A stretch of DNA of 64,000 nucleotides. Source: Peteryoungia algae. Lineage in GTDB: Bacteria > Pseudomonadota > Alphaproteobacteria > Rhizobiales > Rhizobiaceae. The notes below the pieces were generated by a model. It was not told the DNA's origin and did not search any database. It worked only from the letters and a program-made list of their open reading frames with translations. A program made the translations under genes and the position numbers. Below, piece by piece: positions 48,557 to 58,809 of the stretch (the stretch's first letter is position 1; the number at the start of each line of letters is the position of its first letter). The DNA is taken from positions 3,173,501 through 3,237,500 of the forward strand of contig NZ_CP128477.1 of assembly GCF_030369675.1 (NCBI RefSeq), written 5' to 3'.

Positions 48557-49084
48557 ATGACAACGATTATTACCGTACGCAAGGACGGCAAGGTGGTGAT
48601 GGCGGGTGACGGCCAGGTGAGCCTCGGCCAGACCGTTATGAAGAGCAATGCCCGCAAGGTCCGTCGCATCGGCAAGGGCGGCGAGGTGATCGCCGGTTTC
48701 GCCGGCGCGACGGCCGATGCCTTCACCCTTCTCGATCGTCTCGAAAAGAAACTCGAGCAGTATCCCGGCCAATTGATGCGCGCCGCCGTCGAGCTCGCCA
48801 AGGACTGGCGCACCGACAAGTATCTGCGCAATCTTGAGGCCATGATGCTGGTCGCCGACAAGTCGATCACGCTCGCAATCACAGGCAACGGCGACGTCCT
48901 GGAGCCAGAACATGGAACGATTGCAATCGGCTCCGGAGGAAACTTCGCTTTTGCCGCCGCACGCGCCCTGATGGACAGCGACCGCTCGGCGGAAGACATC
49001 GCGACACGCGCACTCACCATCGCCGGCGAGATTTGCGTCTACACCAACAACAACATGGTGGTTGAAACCCTGGACGCCGTCTGA
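48557..49084 (+). CDS. hslV: ATP-dependent protease peptidase subunit HslV
   Basis: HslV is the proteasome-like peptidase of HslVU. The 175-aa protein starts [22 protein letters not shown], so removal of Met exposes the catalytic Thr. [11 protein letters not shown] and [14 protein letters not shown] are typical. hslU follows after 66 bp with no gene in between, unlike some rhizobia with an acetyltransferase there. Confidence 0.98.
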   Translation: MTTIITVRKDGKVVMAGDGQVSLGQTVMKSNARKVRRIGKGGEVIAGFAGATADAFTLLDRLEKKLEQYPGQLMRAAVELAKDWRTDKYLRNLEAMMLVADKSITLAITGNGDVLEPEHGTIAIGSGGNFAFAAARALMDSDRSAEDIATRALTIAGEICVYTNNNMVVETLDAV

Positions 49085-49150
49085 CCACTACCGGAAACCC
49101 CACTGCAAGCGACGATGCGCGGCTCTGCAGCATCGTGAGGAGCACCCTGA

Positions 49151-50458
49151 ATGACCAATTTCTCCCCGCGCGAGATCGTCTCCGAGCTCGACCGCCACAT
49201 CATTGGCCAGCATGACGCCAAGCGTGCCGTCGCGATCGCGTTGCGCAACCGCTGGCGTCGTCAGCAGCTCTCGGAAGATCTCCGCGACGAGGTCATGCCG
49301 AAGAATATCCTGATGATCGGACCGACCGGTGTCGGCAAGACGGAGATCTCCCGTCGCCTGGCCAAGCTCGCAGGCGCCCCGTTCATAAAGGTCGAGGCCA
49401 CCAAGTTCACCGAGGTCGGCTATGTCGGCCGCGATGTCGAGCAGATCATTCGTGATCTGGTGGAGATCGGCATCGCGCTTATCCGTGACAAGAAGCGGCA
49501 GGAAGTCCAGGCCAAGGCGCATCAGCTGGCCGAAGAGCGCGTGCTCGACGCTCTGGTGGGAGCGACAGCATCACCGGCCACTCGCGACAGTTTCCGCAAG
49601 AAGTTGCGCAGTGGCGAACTGGACGACAAGGAAATCGACATCGAGGTCGCCGACAGCGGCTCCGGCGCGCCCGGTTTCGAGGTCCCCGGCATGCCGGGTG
49701 CGAATATCGGCATCCTCAACCTGTCCGAAATGTTCGGCAAGGCCATGGGCAACCGCACCAAGAAGGTGCGGACCACGGTCAAGGCGTCGTATGGCGACCT
49801 GATCCGTGACGAATCGGACAAGCTGATCGACAACGAAGTTATCCAGCGCGAAGCGATGCGGGCTGTCGAGAATGACGGCATCGTTTTCCTCGACGAAATC
49901 GACAAGATCGCCGCCCGGGAGGGCGCAATGGGCGCCGGCGTATCGCGTGAAGGCGTGCAGCGTGATCTGCTGCCGCTCGTCGAAGGCACGACGGTTGCGA
50001 CCAAGTATGGACCGGTGAAGACCGATCACATCCTTTTCATCGCGTCGGGCGCATTCCACGTCTCCAAACCGTCGGACCTCCTGCCGGAACTGCAAGGCCG
50101 TCTGCCGATCCGGGTCGAGCTGAAGCCGCTGACGAAGGAAGATTTTCGCCGCATCCTGACCGAAACCGAAGCAAGTCTGATCCGCCAGTACAAAGCGCTG
50201 ATGGCGACCGAAGAGCTGAACCTCGATTTCACCGAAGACGCAATCGATGCACTTGCAGATGTGGCAGTCCAGCTCAATGGCACGGTCGAAAACATCGGCG
50301 CCCGTCGCCTGCAGACGGTTATGGAGCGTGTTCTCGACGAGATTTCGTTCCATGCACCGGATCGGGGCGGTTCGGCGGTCATGATCGACTCGGCCTATGT
50401 TCAGCAGCATGTTGGCGATCTCGCTGCCAACACGGACTTGAGCCGCTTTATCCTGTGA
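49151..50458 (+). CDS. hslU: ATP-dependent protease ATPase subunit HslU
   Basis: HslU is the AAA+ unfoldase that feeds substrates to HslV. The 435-aa protein has Walker [20 protein letters not shown] and the GYVGRDVEQ pore motif. The I domain (residues about 110-220), [14 protein letters not shown] and the C-terminal LSRFIL, which docks into HslV, are present. The length is normal. A complex hairpin follows the stop. Confidence 0.98.
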   Translation: MTNFSPREIVSELDRHIIGQHDAKRAVAIALRNRWRRQQLSEDLRDEVMPKNILMIGPTGVGKTEISRRLAKLAGAPFIKVEATKFTEVGYVGRDVEQIIRDLVEIGIALIRDKKRQEVQAKAHQLAEERVLDALVGATASPATRDSFRKKLRSGELDDKEIDIEVADSGSGAPGFEVPGMPGANIGILNLSEMFGKAMGNRTKKVRTTVKASYGDLIRDESDKLIDNEVIQREAMRAVENDGIVFLDEIDKIAAREGAMGAGVSREGVQRDLLPLVEGTTVATKYGPVKTDHILFIASGAFHVSKPSDLLPELQGRLPIRVELKPLTKEDFRRILTETEASLIRQYKALMATEELNLDFTEDAIDALADVAVQLNGTVENIGARRLQTVMERVLDEISFHAPDRGGSAVMIDSAYVQQHVGDLAANTDLSRFIL

Positions 50459-50477
50459 TCTTTGTGCATCTATGGGT

Positions 50478-50513
50478 CGCTTTCACCCCGGACGTGCCGG
50501 GAAAGTGAAAGCG
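50478..50513 (+). terminator. Hairpin after hslU
   Basis: CGCTTTCAC (50478-50486) pairs with GTGAAAGCG (50505-50513), with an inner CCCGG/CCGGG stem. There is no T-tract, so it may act as a 3' stabiliser or a weak terminator. Confidence 0.45.
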
Positions 50514-50602
50514 CCCCGTATCGACAATACAGGCAGGCCTTATGTAAGGAGTGCCGCTGTCGGGTGTCGGCCACCATGCGTCGCCAATCCGTTCAAGGAC
50601 AA

Positions 50603-51574
50603 ATGTCCGAGGGGCCGCGCATCGTGCTGAACATTACCAGGATCATCGTCGTCGCATTGGGGCTGTCCGGGCTCGCTCCCGCAGTGACCTTCGCTGCCGA
50701 CAAGGTGCCTTCGGGCAATCGCAATGCAGAGCAGCCGGCCATCCCGGGCGCCTCGGTACGACGCACCAAGGCCGGCAAGACCAGTTTCGACGTGAAGTAT
50801 GAAAAGGTCCGGGATCTCCTGCGCACGGACTCAGCGCTCGTTGGGAAGATCAAGAAGACCGCCTCCGCATACGGTATTGCGCCCATTCACATGGTCGGGG
50901 CGATCGTGGGTGAACATACCTATAATGTCGACGCCTATGACAGCCTGCAGAGCTACTATGTGAAGGCGGCTTCCTATGCTGGCAACACCTTCCGCTTTGG
51001 CTACAAGGACGAAAGCATTTCCGACTTCGTCAGCCGGTCGGAATTTGCTGAATGCAACGGCTTTTCGGATTCCTATCGCCTGTGGACCTGCCGGGAGAAT
51101 GTCTGGGAGGACAGCTTTCGTGGAAAGTCGGTAAGCGGTGTGTCCTATCCCAACAATCGCTTCAGCGCCGTCTTCTTCCAGCCCTTCTATGCCGGCCAGA
51201 CTTTCGGTCTGGGTCAGATCAATCCGCTGACGGCGTTGATGCTGTCGGATCTGGTGCATGAAAAATCCGGCTATCGGAAGCTGGACGAAGATGATGCAGC
51301 AGACGTTTACAAGGCGATCATGGATCCGGATATTTCACTCGCCTTCATGGCTGCCGTGATCCGCAAGTCCATCGATGATTACCGTCAGATCGCGGATGTC
51401 GACATCTCCGGGAACCCCGGCATCACGGCCACGCTTTTCAACATTGGTGGCTCGCAGCAGCGTGCACAGGCGCTTGCATCCCGGCGGGCGGGTGGTTCGG
51501 CCAACTGGCCGGAGGAAAACTATTATGGCTGGCTGATCAACGATCGGCTGGACGAGCTTGAGGCTCTGCTCTAA
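50603..51574 (+). CDS. DUF1402 secreted protein
   Basis: The roughly 323-aa protein has a signal-peptide-like N terminus (NITRIIVVALGLSGLAPAVTFA, then AADK), so it is probably periplasmic. The mature part contains SAYGIAPIHMVGAIVGEHTYNVD, FGLGQINPLTALMLSDLVH and an NIGGSQQRA segment. The middle motifs recall lytic-transglycosylase folds (catalytic-type E in GEHT, then GLGQI), but the function of DUF1402 is not established. The start could also be ATG 50576. It precedes the P450 gene. Confidence 0.75.
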   Translation: MSEGPRIVLNITRIIVVALGLSGLAPAVTFAADKVPSGNRNAEQPAIPGASVRRTKAGKTSFDVKYEKVRDLLRTDSALVGKIKKTASAYGIAPIHMVGAIVGEHTYNVDAYDSLQSYYVKAASYAGNTFRFGYKDESISDFVSRSEFAECNGFSDSYRLWTCRENVWEDSFRGKSVSGVSYPNNRFSAVFFQPFYAGQTFGLGQINPLTALMLSDLVHEKSGYRKLDEDDAADVYKAIMDPDISLAFMAAVIRKSIDDYRQIADVDISGNPGITATLFNIGGSQQRAQALASRRAGGSANWPEENYYGWLINDRLDELEALL

Positions 51575-51612
51575 CTCCTGAGGGGGCGTCTAAGCCCTCG
51601 AAGGAGCATGAC

Positions 51613-53016
51613 ATGGACGCCAGTGTGCGGAAATCGACCTTTGAGCCGCCGGCACCTGTGCCGCGCACGGTCCCGCCCAGCCGGCTCGAAATCATCCGAA
51701 CTGTGCTGCGTAATCCGCTCGAACTCTGGGGCACGCCGTCCTACACTTGGCCGTGGATTGTCACCCGCTTCTTTGGCCAGACTACCATTATCGCCAATGA
51801 TCCCGGCCTGATCCGGCATGTGCTGGTCGACAATGCGTCGAACTACGAAATGTCCGAGATCCGCCAGCTCGTGCTCAGACCCATTTTGCGCGATGGTCTT
51901 CTGACGGCCGAGGGACCTGTCTGGAAGCGCTCCCGCAAGGCTATGGCTCCCGTCTTCACCCCGCGCCACGCGCGCGGCTTCGCACGCCAGATGCGCGAAC
52001 AGAGTGAGCTTTTCCTCGATCGGTATCAATCGGATGGGCAAGGTGTTGTTCGTGACGTCGCTGTCGACATGACGGAGCTCACCTATGCGATCCTCTCCGA
52101 ATGCCTGTTTTCGGGCGGCATCGTCTCCGAGCAGGGCGATTTCGCCAAGGATGTCGACGATCTGCTGCACAGCATGGGGCGGATCGATCCCTTGGACCTG
52201 CTGAAGGCACCCAAGTGGATCCCGCGTCTGACCCGCATTCGGGGTCTCGGTGTGCTTCGCAAGTTTCGCGAGCTGGTGCGCCGGACGATGGATCATCGTC
52301 GTGCGATCATCAGAACGGAGCGCGAAAAGGCACCGGATGATTTCCTGACGCTCCTGCTTGAACTTGAGCGGCCCGACGGCCTGACCTCTGCGGAAATCGA
52401 AGACAATATCCTGACCTTCATAGGGGCTGGCCACGAGACCACGGCGCGCGCCCTGGCCTGGACACTCTATTGCGTAGCGCATTGCCCTGACGTCCGGGAG
52501 GCGATGGAGCGTGAGATCGACACCGTCACTGCCTCCGGCGTCGATCCGGTGGAGTGGCTCGACCAGATGCCGCATGTGCGGGCCTCTTTCGAGGAAGCCA
52601 TGCGGCTCTATCCGCCTGCACCCTCTATCAACCGCGACGCCATTGCCGACGATCGATATACGGCGCCCAACGGTGAAGTCGTGGAGATTGCCAAGGGGAC
52701 GACGGTCCTGGTCATGCCCTGGACGCTGCATCGCCATGAGCTCTACTGGGACAAGCCAAGGCTCTTTGATCCGTCGCGCTTCTTGCCCGGTGAGCGGGAA
52801 AAGATCGGCCGCTTTCAGTATCTGCCTTTCGGGGCAGGGCCGCGCGTCTGCATTGGAGCCACCTTCGCGCTGCAGGAGGCAGTCATTGCGCTCGCCGTTC
52901 TCATGCACCGTTTCCGTTTCGAGACAACGCCGCAGACGAATCCATGGCCCGTGCAGAAGCTCACCACCCAGCCGGCCGGTGGGCTTCCGATGCGGATCAT
53001 CCCGCGCAAGCCGTAA
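51613..53016 (+). CDS. Cytochrome P450
   Basis: The 467-aa P450 has the I-helix oxygen-activation motif FIGAGHETTARAL, the ExxR-type EEAMRLYPPAPS, and the heme-thiolate loop LPFGAGPRVCIGATFA. There is no N-terminal membrane anchor, so it is soluble; the substrate is unknown. AAGGAG at 51600-51605 precedes the ATG. It lies 38 bp after the DUF1402 gene. No ferredoxin or reductase is encoded beside it. The length and sequence type resemble CYP102-like or CYP4-like (self-sufficient or fatty-acid) groups more than short bacterial P450s. Confidence 0.92.
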   Translation: MDASVRKSTFEPPAPVPRTVPPSRLEIIRTVLRNPLELWGTPSYTWPWIVTRFFGQTTIIANDPGLIRHVLVDNASNYEMSEIRQLVLRPILRDGLLTAEGPVWKRSRKAMAPVFTPRHARGFARQMREQSELFLDRYQSDGQGVVRDVAVDMTELTYAILSECLFSGGIVSEQGDFAKDVDDLLHSMGRIDPLDLLKAPKWIPRLTRIRGLGVLRKFRELVRRTMDHRRAIIRTEREKAPDDFLTLLLELERPDGLTSAEIEDNILTFIGAGHETTARALAWTLYCVAHCPDVREAMEREIDTVTASGVDPVEWLDQMPHVRASFEEAMRLYPPAPSINRDAIADDRYTAPNGEVVEIAKGTTVLVMPWTLHRHELYWDKPRLFDPSRFLPGEREKIGRFQYLPFGAGPRVCIGATFALQEAVIALAVLMHRFRFETTPQTNPWPVQKLTTQPAGGLPMRIIPRKP

Positions 53017-53114
53017 TGCGGCGTCATCCTGCCGCTCCTTCGCTGGAAATCGAACCGAGGCCTGTGCCATAAGGGATGCGGCGCCATACCGGCGGGCACT
53101 ATGGGGAAGACTGC

Positions 53115-55118
53115 GTGACATCCGATTACATGCTGGGCATCGATACCGGCGGCACCTATACCGACGCCGTGATCTACAGCGAGGAGCATGGGATTGTCGC
53201 CAAGGCGAAGTCTCTGACCACCCGCCACGACCTGTCGATCGGCATATCGGGCGCACTCGAAAGCGTCCTGTCCGAATCAGCGATTGATCCGACTTCCATC
53301 GGTCTGGTTTCACTCTCGACGACACTCGCAACAAACGCTCTGGTGGAAGGGCAGGGTGGTCGCGCCGGCCTGATCATGATCGGCTTCGGGCCGGAAGATC
53401 TGAAGCGCGACGGTCTGGCCGATGCGCTCGGCAATGATCCGGTGCTTTTCATTGCCGGCGGCCACGATGTCCATGGCAATGAAACGCCCTTTGATGCAGC
53501 CGCCCTGGAGGCCGCCCTTCCCGAACTCTCGGCCAATGTTTCCTCCTTTGCGATCGCCGGCTATTTCGCCGTTCGCAATCCGGCGCACGAACAAAGGGCG
53601 CGTGACATTATTCGCCGCCATTCCGGCCTGCCGGTGACCTGCAGCCACGAGCTCTCTTCGAAGCTCGGAGGGCCGCGCCGGGCGCTGACCACGCTTCTCA
53701 ATGCCCGTCTCGTTGCCATGATCGACCGGTTGATTGGCTCGGCCGAGCGTTACCTTCTCGATCGTGGAATTTACGCACCCCTGATGGTCGTGCGCGGCGA
53801 TGGTGCGCTGATTTCCGCTGGCGAAGCCCGCCTCCGACCGATCGAGACAATTCTCTCTGGTCCTGCCGCAAGCCTTGTGGGCGCTCGCCACCTGACCGGC
53901 CTCGACGATGCCGTTGTGTCCGATATCGGCGGCACCACCACCGATGTCGCCGTTATGGAGGCGGGCCAACCGCGCCTCGATCAGGACGGTGCGGTGGTCG
54001 GTGGCTACAGGACCATGGTCGAAGCTGTGGCCATGCGGACTTTCGGTCTCGGTGGCGATTCGGAAGTCCGTTTCGATGACCGAGGTCTCGCGGCGAAAAT
54101 CGCGCTTGGCCCGCGGCGCCTCGTTCCCTTGAGCCTCGCGGCAGCCCTGCACGGAACGGCCATCACCGACGTGCTCGAGCGCCAGCTTCGCGCGCCGCAT
54201 CTCGGTCGGCATGACGGGCGATTCGCCGTGCGCACCGGCGTGCCCGATCACCTCGCAGCCGGCCTCCAGCCACAGGAGGCAGCGCTGTTCCAGAAGATCG
54301 GCACTGTCCCGCTGCCGCTCGACCAGCTGATCAGCTTCACCCAGCAGAAGGCAACACTCGATCGGCTCGTCGCGCGCGGCCTCGTCCATATTTGCGGGCT
54401 TACACCCTCGGATGCCATGCATGTCCTCGGGCGTCAGGGCCAATGGAACCGTGAGGCCGCCGAACTTGGCATGCTGCTGGCGATCCGCCAGAAAGATGGA
54501 GCGGGGCAACCGATTGCCAAATCTGCTGAAGTCCTGTCTCAGCTCATCGTCGACCGCCTCACGCGCCAGTCTGCGGAGGTCATTCTCTCGGCGGCCCTTG
54601 CCGAAGATGGGCTCGCAGACGTCGAGCCTGCGAAATCTGTACTGATCGACCGCGCCCTCCGGCGCCAGTCGGGCATTGCTCGTTTCAGCCTCTCCCTCGA
54701 TCGTCCGCTGATCGGCCTCGGTGCGTCCGCTGGCGTCTACTATCCGGCAATCGCCGAAATGCTGGCCTCCGATTTCGCCGTGCCCGAAGATGCCGATGTG
54801 GCCAACGCCGTGGGCGCAGTTGTCGGACAGGTGCGCAGCAGCGTCGCTGTGACGGTGACCTCGCCGGAGGAAGGGCTCTTCATCATCACCGGCGGCGGCG
54901 ATAGCGAGCGCGTCGCAGACGAGGAAAAGGCCCTTGTCGCCGCGCGCCACCGTGCAACCGGACTCGCGCGTGCAAGGGCTGAGGCGAGTGGCGCAATCGA
55001 TGTCGTGCTGCTCCTCAAGGAAGAGCACGACGCCCCGGAAATCGAGGGGCGGCGCAAGCTGGTGGAAGCGCGCGTCACGGCAACGGCTACGGGCCGGCCG
55101 AGAACGGCCCGTAGCTGA
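53115..55118 (+). CDS. Stand-alone hydantoinase/oxoprolinase family protein (HyuA-like)
   Basis: The 667-aa protein has the Hydant_A_N domain (MLGIDTGGTYTDAVIY) and the hydantoinase-A domain with SDIGGTTTDVAVMEAG and TFGLGGDSEVRF, an ATPase of the ASKHA fold. Relatives hydrolyse hydantoins or 5-oxoproline with ATP. The usual HyuB partner is missing: glcB follows. The GTG start at 53115 has GGGGAAGA upstream; ATG 53130 is possible, and the open extension to 53076 has no support. The substrate is unknown. Confidence 0.88.
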   Translation: MTSDYMLGIDTGGTYTDAVIYSEEHGIVAKAKSLTTRHDLSIGISGALESVLSESAIDPTSIGLVSLSTTLATNALVEGQGGRAGLIMIGFGPEDLKRDGLADALGNDPVLFIAGGHDVHGNETPFDAAALEAALPELSANVSSFAIAGYFAVRNPAHEQRARDIIRRHSGLPVTCSHELSSKLGGPRRALTTLLNARLVAMIDRLIGSAERYLLDRGIYAPLMVVRGDGALISAGEARLRPIETILSGPAASLVGARHLTGLDDAVVSDIGGTTTDVAVMEAGQPRLDQDGAVVGGYRTMVEAVAMRTFGLGGDSEVRFDDRGLAAKIALGPRRLVPLSLAAALHGTAITDVLERQLRAPHLGRHDGRFAVRTGVPDHLAAGLQPQEAALFQKIGTVPLPLDQLISFTQQKATLDRLVARGLVHICGLTPSDAMHVLGRQGQWNREAAELGMLLAIRQKDGAGQPIAKSAEVLSQLIVDRLTRQSAEVILSAALAEDGLADVEPAKSVLIDRALRRQSGIARFSLSLDRPLIGLGASAGVYYPAIAEMLASDFAVPEDADVANAVGAVVGQVRSSVAVTVTSPEEGLFIITGGGDSERVADEEKALVAARHRATGLARARAEASGAIDVVLLLKEEHDAPEIEGRRKLVEARVTATATGRPRTARS

Positions 55119-55135
55119 CTTTCCAATTTGGAAAG
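55119..55135. promoter_or_regulatory. 17-bp perfect palindrome upstream of glcB
   Basis: CTTTCCAA-T-TTGGAAAG is perfectly palindromic around one T, 86 bp before the glcB start, and directly after the preceding stop. Its core CCAATTTGG is the same as in the palindrome before phaZ (15497-15513). It is followed by AT-rich DNA fit for a promoter. Confidence 0.55.
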
Positions 55136-55221
55136 AATATTTCTAATTTATGCCAGATTGACTGCAAATGCGTTTCGGGGATGCTGTAAGCCACAGCGAC
55201 ATGAGTGCGAGGAGTGACGTC

Positions 55222-57393
55222 ATGACATCAGTTGTAACCCATGGACTTTCGATCGACAGGCGCCTGCACGATTTCATCGTTTCCCAGGCGATCCCTGGAA
55301 CGCAGGTTGAGGCCGACTCATTCTTCGCCGGCCTCTCGAAGATCGTTCACGAACTCGCACCGAAGAATCGGGTGCTGCTTGCAAAGCGGGATGCTTTGCA
55401 GGCGCAGATCGACGCCTGGTACCGCCAGAACGGTGCGCCGTCCGATCTCGCCGCCTATGAGGAATTCCTGCGGGAGATCGGCTATCTCCTGCCCGAGGGG
55501 CCCGACTTCAAGATTGCGACGGCCAATGTCGACCCGGAAATCTCGACCACGGCCGGCCCGCAGCTTGTCGTCCCCGTCATGAACGCCCGCTATGCCCTGA
55601 ATGCCGCCAACGCTCGCTGGGGATCCCTGTACGACGCCCTCTATGGCACGGATGCCATTCCCGACACGGAGGGTGCGGAGAAGGGCAAGGGCTACAATCC
55701 CGTCCGTGGGGGCAAGGTCATCGCCTGGGTCCGCAGCTTCCTCGATCGTTCCGCACCGCTCGCGGCCGGCGCCTGGGACAAGGTCGCCACGCTCTCGATC
55801 GAGAACGGCGCGCTTTCGGTTCGTCTCGAAGATGGGGGCATGACCGGCCTTGCCGATCCGTCCCAATTTGCCGGATATCTCGGCGAGACCTCCGCGCCTT
55901 CCAGTATTTTCCTGCGCAAGAACGCCCTTCATGTCGAGATCCTCGTCGACAAGACCGGTGTCATCGGCAAAAGCGATCCCGCCGGCATCAATGACTGCCG
56001 CCTGGAATCGGCAATCACGACCATCATGGACTGTGAGGATTCAGTCGCAGCCGTCGACGCGGAAGACAAGGTCGTCATCTATTCGAATTGGCTCGGCCTG
56101 ATGAAGGGCGATCTGACGGAAGATGTCTCGAAGGGCGGCAAGACCTTCACCCGCGCGCTGAACGCCGACGTCACGCTGACGGGCCCGGATGGTGCTTCCA
56201 TCAGTTTGCCCGGCCGGTCGCTCATGCTGATCCGCAATGTCGGCCACCTCATGACGAATCCGGCGATCACCGACGGCGATGGAAACGAGGTGCCTGAAGG
56301 CATCATGGATGCGGCCGTCACGGCCCTGATCGCGCTGCATGACATCGGCCCGAACGGCCGCCGCAAAAACTCTCGCGCTGGCTCCATGTATGTCGTCAAG
56401 CCGAAGATGCATGGGCCTGAAGAGGTCGCCTTCGCTTGCGAGATCTTCTCGGCGGTCGAAGAACTCGTCGGCATGGCGCCCAATACCATCAAGATGGGCA
56501 TCATGGACGAGGAGCGCCGCACCACCGTCAATCTGAAGGAGTGCATTCGCGCCGCCCGTGACCGTGTCGTCTTCATCAACACCGGGTTCCTGGATCGTAC
56601 CGGTGACGAAATCCACACCTCGATGGAAGCCGGACCGATGATCCGCAAGGGCGACATGAAGCAGGCAGCCTGGATATCGGCCTATGAAAACTGGAACGTC
56701 GATATCGGCCTCGAATGCGGCCTGTCCGGACACGCCCAGATCGGCAAGGGCATGTGGGCCATGCCGGACCTGATGGCAGCCATGCTGGAGCAGAAGATCG
56801 CTCATCCGAAGGCAGGCGCAAACACGGCCTGGGTCCCGTCACCGACCGCAGCGACACTGCATGCTACTCATTATCACAGCGTCAACGTCGCCGACGTGCA
56901 GAAGAGTTTGACGTCCCGGCCGCGCGCAAAACTGGCCGATATTCTCTCGGTTCCGGTTGCAACCCGTCCCAATTGGACGCCGGAGGAGATCCAGCGCGAA
57001 CTCGACAACAATGCCCAGGGCATCCTTGGCTATGTCGTGCGCTGGATCGATCAGGGCGTCGGCTGCTCCAAAGTCCCTGACATCAACAATGTCGGGCTGA
57101 TGGAAGATCGCGCCACGCTGCGGATCTCGGCCCAGCATATGGCCAATTGGCTCCATCATGGTGTCGTCACGGAAGCACAGGTTGTGGAGACGATGAAGCG
57201 CATGGCCGTCGTCGTTGATGGACAGAATGCCGGCGACGCAGCCTATACGCCGATGGCCGGCGACTATGACGGTTCGATCGCATTCCATGCGGCGCTTGAG
57301 CTCGTCCTGAAGGGCCGGGAGCAGCCGAACGGTTACACCGAGCCGGTCCTCCATCGCCGCCGCATCGAACTCAAGGCGAAAGCTGCCGCCTGA
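55222..57393 (+). CDS. glcB: Malate synthase G
   Basis: Malate synthase G condenses glyoxylate with acetyl-CoA to malate in the glyoxylate shunt and in glyoxylate use. The 723-aa length is that of the G isoform. Signatures are [60 protein letters not shown], and the late [11 protein letters not shown] chose ATG 55222 with GAGGAG upstream; the open extension to 55168 is unlike the family. Isocitrate lyase is not in the window. It is a single gene with a strong terminator. Confidence 0.97.
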   Translation: MTSVVTHGLSIDRRLHDFIVSQAIPGTQVEADSFFAGLSKIVHELAPKNRVLLAKRDALQAQIDAWYRQNGAPSDLAAYEEFLREIGYLLPEGPDFKIATANVDPEISTTAGPQLVVPVMNARYALNAANARWGSLYDALYGTDAIPDTEGAEKGKGYNPVRGGKVIAWVRSFLDRSAPLAAGAWDKVATLSIENGALSVRLEDGGMTGLADPSQFAGYLGETSAPSSIFLRKNALHVEILVDKTGVIGKSDPAGINDCRLESAITTIMDCEDSVAAVDAEDKVVIYSNWLGLMKGDLTEDVSKGGKTFTRALNADVTLTGPDGASISLPGRSLMLIRNVGHLMTNPAITDGDGNEVPEGIMDAAVTALIALHDIGPNGRRKNSRAGSMYVVKPKMHGPEEVAFACEIFSAVEELVGMAPNTIKMGIMDEERRTTVNLKECIRAARDRVVFINTGFLDRTGDEIHTSMEAGPMIRKGDMKQAAWISAYENWNVDIGLECGLSGHAQIGKGMWAMPDLMAAMLEQKIAHPKAGANTAWVPSPTAATLHATHYHSVNVADVQKSLTSRPRAKLADILSVPVATRPNWTPEEIQRELDNNAQGILGYVVRWIDQGVGCSKVPDINNVGLMEDRATLRISAQHMANWLHHGVVTEAQVVETMKRMAVVVDGQNAGDAAYTPMAGDYDGSIAFHAALELVLKGREQPNGYTEPVLHRRRIELKAKAAA

Positions 57394-57430
57394 AGCGGCG
57401 GCAATCCGTGATGCAGACCTGAAACGAGAA

Positions 57431-57461
57431 GACCCGCCGGATCGCTCCGGCGGGTCTTTTT
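57431..57461 (+). terminator. glcB terminator
   Basis: GACCCGCCGGA (57431-57441) pairs with TCCGGCGGGTC (57446-57456) around TCGC and runs into TTTTT. It lies between glcB and the convergent transpeptidase gene. Confidence 0.9.
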
Positions 57462-57482
57462 GTCAATCCATATGCCAGCAGT

Positions 57483-58148
57483 CTATTGCTGGACGACAAC
57501 CTTGGAATTACGGCCCGGCTTCACCCGGTTATAAAGGTCGATCACGTCCTGGTTCATCATGCGAATGCAGCCCGAGGATGCCGCTGTTCCGATAGAGGCC
57601 CATTCCGGCGTGCCGTGAAGGCGGAACAGCGTGTCCTGGCCCCTCTCGTTGAAGAGATACATGGCGCGCGCCCCAAGCGGGTTTCGCAGGCCGGGATCCA
57701 TGCCCTTCTCGACATATTTGGCGACCTCAGGCTTGCGCTCGGCCATTTCCTTCGGCGGGTGCCAAGTCGGCCAGGCCTGCTTCCAGGCGATATAGGCTTC
57801 ACCCTGCCAGGCAAACCCCTGCTTGCCGACGCCGATACCGTAACGAACGGCCTTGCCACGCGGCATGATGTAATAGAGGAAGCGCTCGCGCGTGTTCACG
57901 ACGACAGTGCCGGGTTTTTCGGTGGTCGCATAATCGACAATTTGTCGATGAAACTTCTTGTCGACCTTCTGGATCGGAATGGCGGGCAGGGCGTAACCTG
58001 CATCCGTCACGGAGCCGTAGGAATCGCTGAAGATCTGGACTTTCGTGGTTTCGGCGACTTCGGTTTTGTCGCCGGTCGTCGTCGTGCAGCCCGCGAGGCC
58101 TAGAGACGTAACCAGGCCGAGCGCGGTCAGTATATTGCGGAAGCGCAT
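57483..58148 (-). CDS. L,D-transpeptidase (YkuD) lipoprotein
   Basis: The 221-aa protein has a lipoprotein signal peptide ending in SLGLAGC (Cys21). A YkuD domain follows with the active-site motif LHGTPEWASIGTAASSGCIRM, where the His and Cys are the catalytic residues. Such enzymes form 3-3 or 1-3 cross-links in peptidoglycan or attach outer-membrane proteins to it; L,D-transpeptidases dominate polar growth in Rhizobiales. It is a single gene, convergent with glcB and divergent from the MmcB gene. Confidence 0.94.
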   Translation of the reverse strand: MRFRNILTALGLVTSLGLAGCTTTTGDKTEVAETTKVQIFSDSYGSVTDAGYALPAIPIQKVDKKFHRQIVDYATTEKPGTVVVNTRERFLYYIMPRGKAVRYGIGVGKQGFAWQGEAYIAWKQAWPTWHPPKEMAERKPEVAKYVEKGMDPGLRNPLGARAMYLFNERGQDTLFRLHGTPEWASIGTAASSGCIRMMNQDVIDLYNRVKPGRNSKVVVQQ

Positions 58149-58325
58149 GAGAAAGCTCGTGGGTGATGGCGGGGAGATGGTCTTGTGACCATCATTGATT
58201 ATGGTTTATTTTGGATTAACCTCGGCAACGCAAGTGCCGTACTTCCGCCGATTGTTTTCGGCGATGCAAAATGACTCCGCATTGCTTTTTTGCAACAGAC
58301 TTGAGCACGCGGAGCGGAGTTATCC

Positions 58326-58808
58326 ATGACCTTAGTCTCTATCGCGGTAAACAACCCCTTAATCGATGGACGACAGTCCGACCGTGCGATGATGATTCGA
58401 CGCGGCGTACAGATCCTTCTGGCCGATATGCGCTTCGCCATCTTGCCGGAGTTGACGCTGTCCAACGGACGGCGGGCCGACCTCATCGCACTGTCGGACA
58501 AGGGAGAGATCTGGATTATCGAGATCAAGTCCTCGATCGAGGACTTTCGCGTCGACAGGAAGTGGCCCGACTATCGCCGCTACTGCGACCGCCTCTTCTT
58601 CGCCACGCATGCGGGCGTGCCTCTGGAAATCTTCCCGGAAGACTGTGGCCTGTTCCTGTCGGACGGATTCTCGGGCCATATGCTCAGGGAAGCACCAGAA
58701 CATCGGCTCGCCCCCGCAACGCGAAAATCAGTGACCCTGGATTTCTCGAGGGCAGCCGCACAGAGGCTTCTCGCTGCCGAATGGGCGGCCCAGCTCACAT
58801 CGGGCTGA
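58326..58808 (+). CDS. mmcB: MmcB family DNA repair protein
   Basis: This 160-aa protein of the MmcB family has a PD-(D/E)XK nuclease-like core (RRADLIALSDKGEIWIIEIKSS). In Caulobacter MmcB is linked to mitomycin-damage repair. The fold carries Asp in RADLI and the E-x-K in EIKSS. ATG 58326 starts it. I did not see a GTTC-N7-GTTC LexA site in the 177-bp upstream gap. It converges with actR, with 1 nt between the stops. Confidence 0.88.
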   Translation: MTLVSIAVNNPLIDGRQSDRAMMIRRGVQILLADMRFAILPELTLSNGRRADLIALSDKGEIWIIEIKSSIEDFRVDRKWPDYRRYCDRLFFATHAGVPLEIFPEDCGLFLSDGFSGHMLREAPEHRLAPATRKSVTLDFSRAAAQRLLAAEWAAQLTSG

Positions 58809-58809
58809 A

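Noticed and set aside
51571..55028. Minus-strand frames of 587 and 572 codons opposite the P450 and hydantoinase genes
   Set aside because: Both are antisense shadows of genes with clear catalytic motifs.
58149..58325. LexA box before the MmcB gene
   Set aside because: No GTTC-N7-GTTC arrangement is visible despite the expected DNA-damage role.
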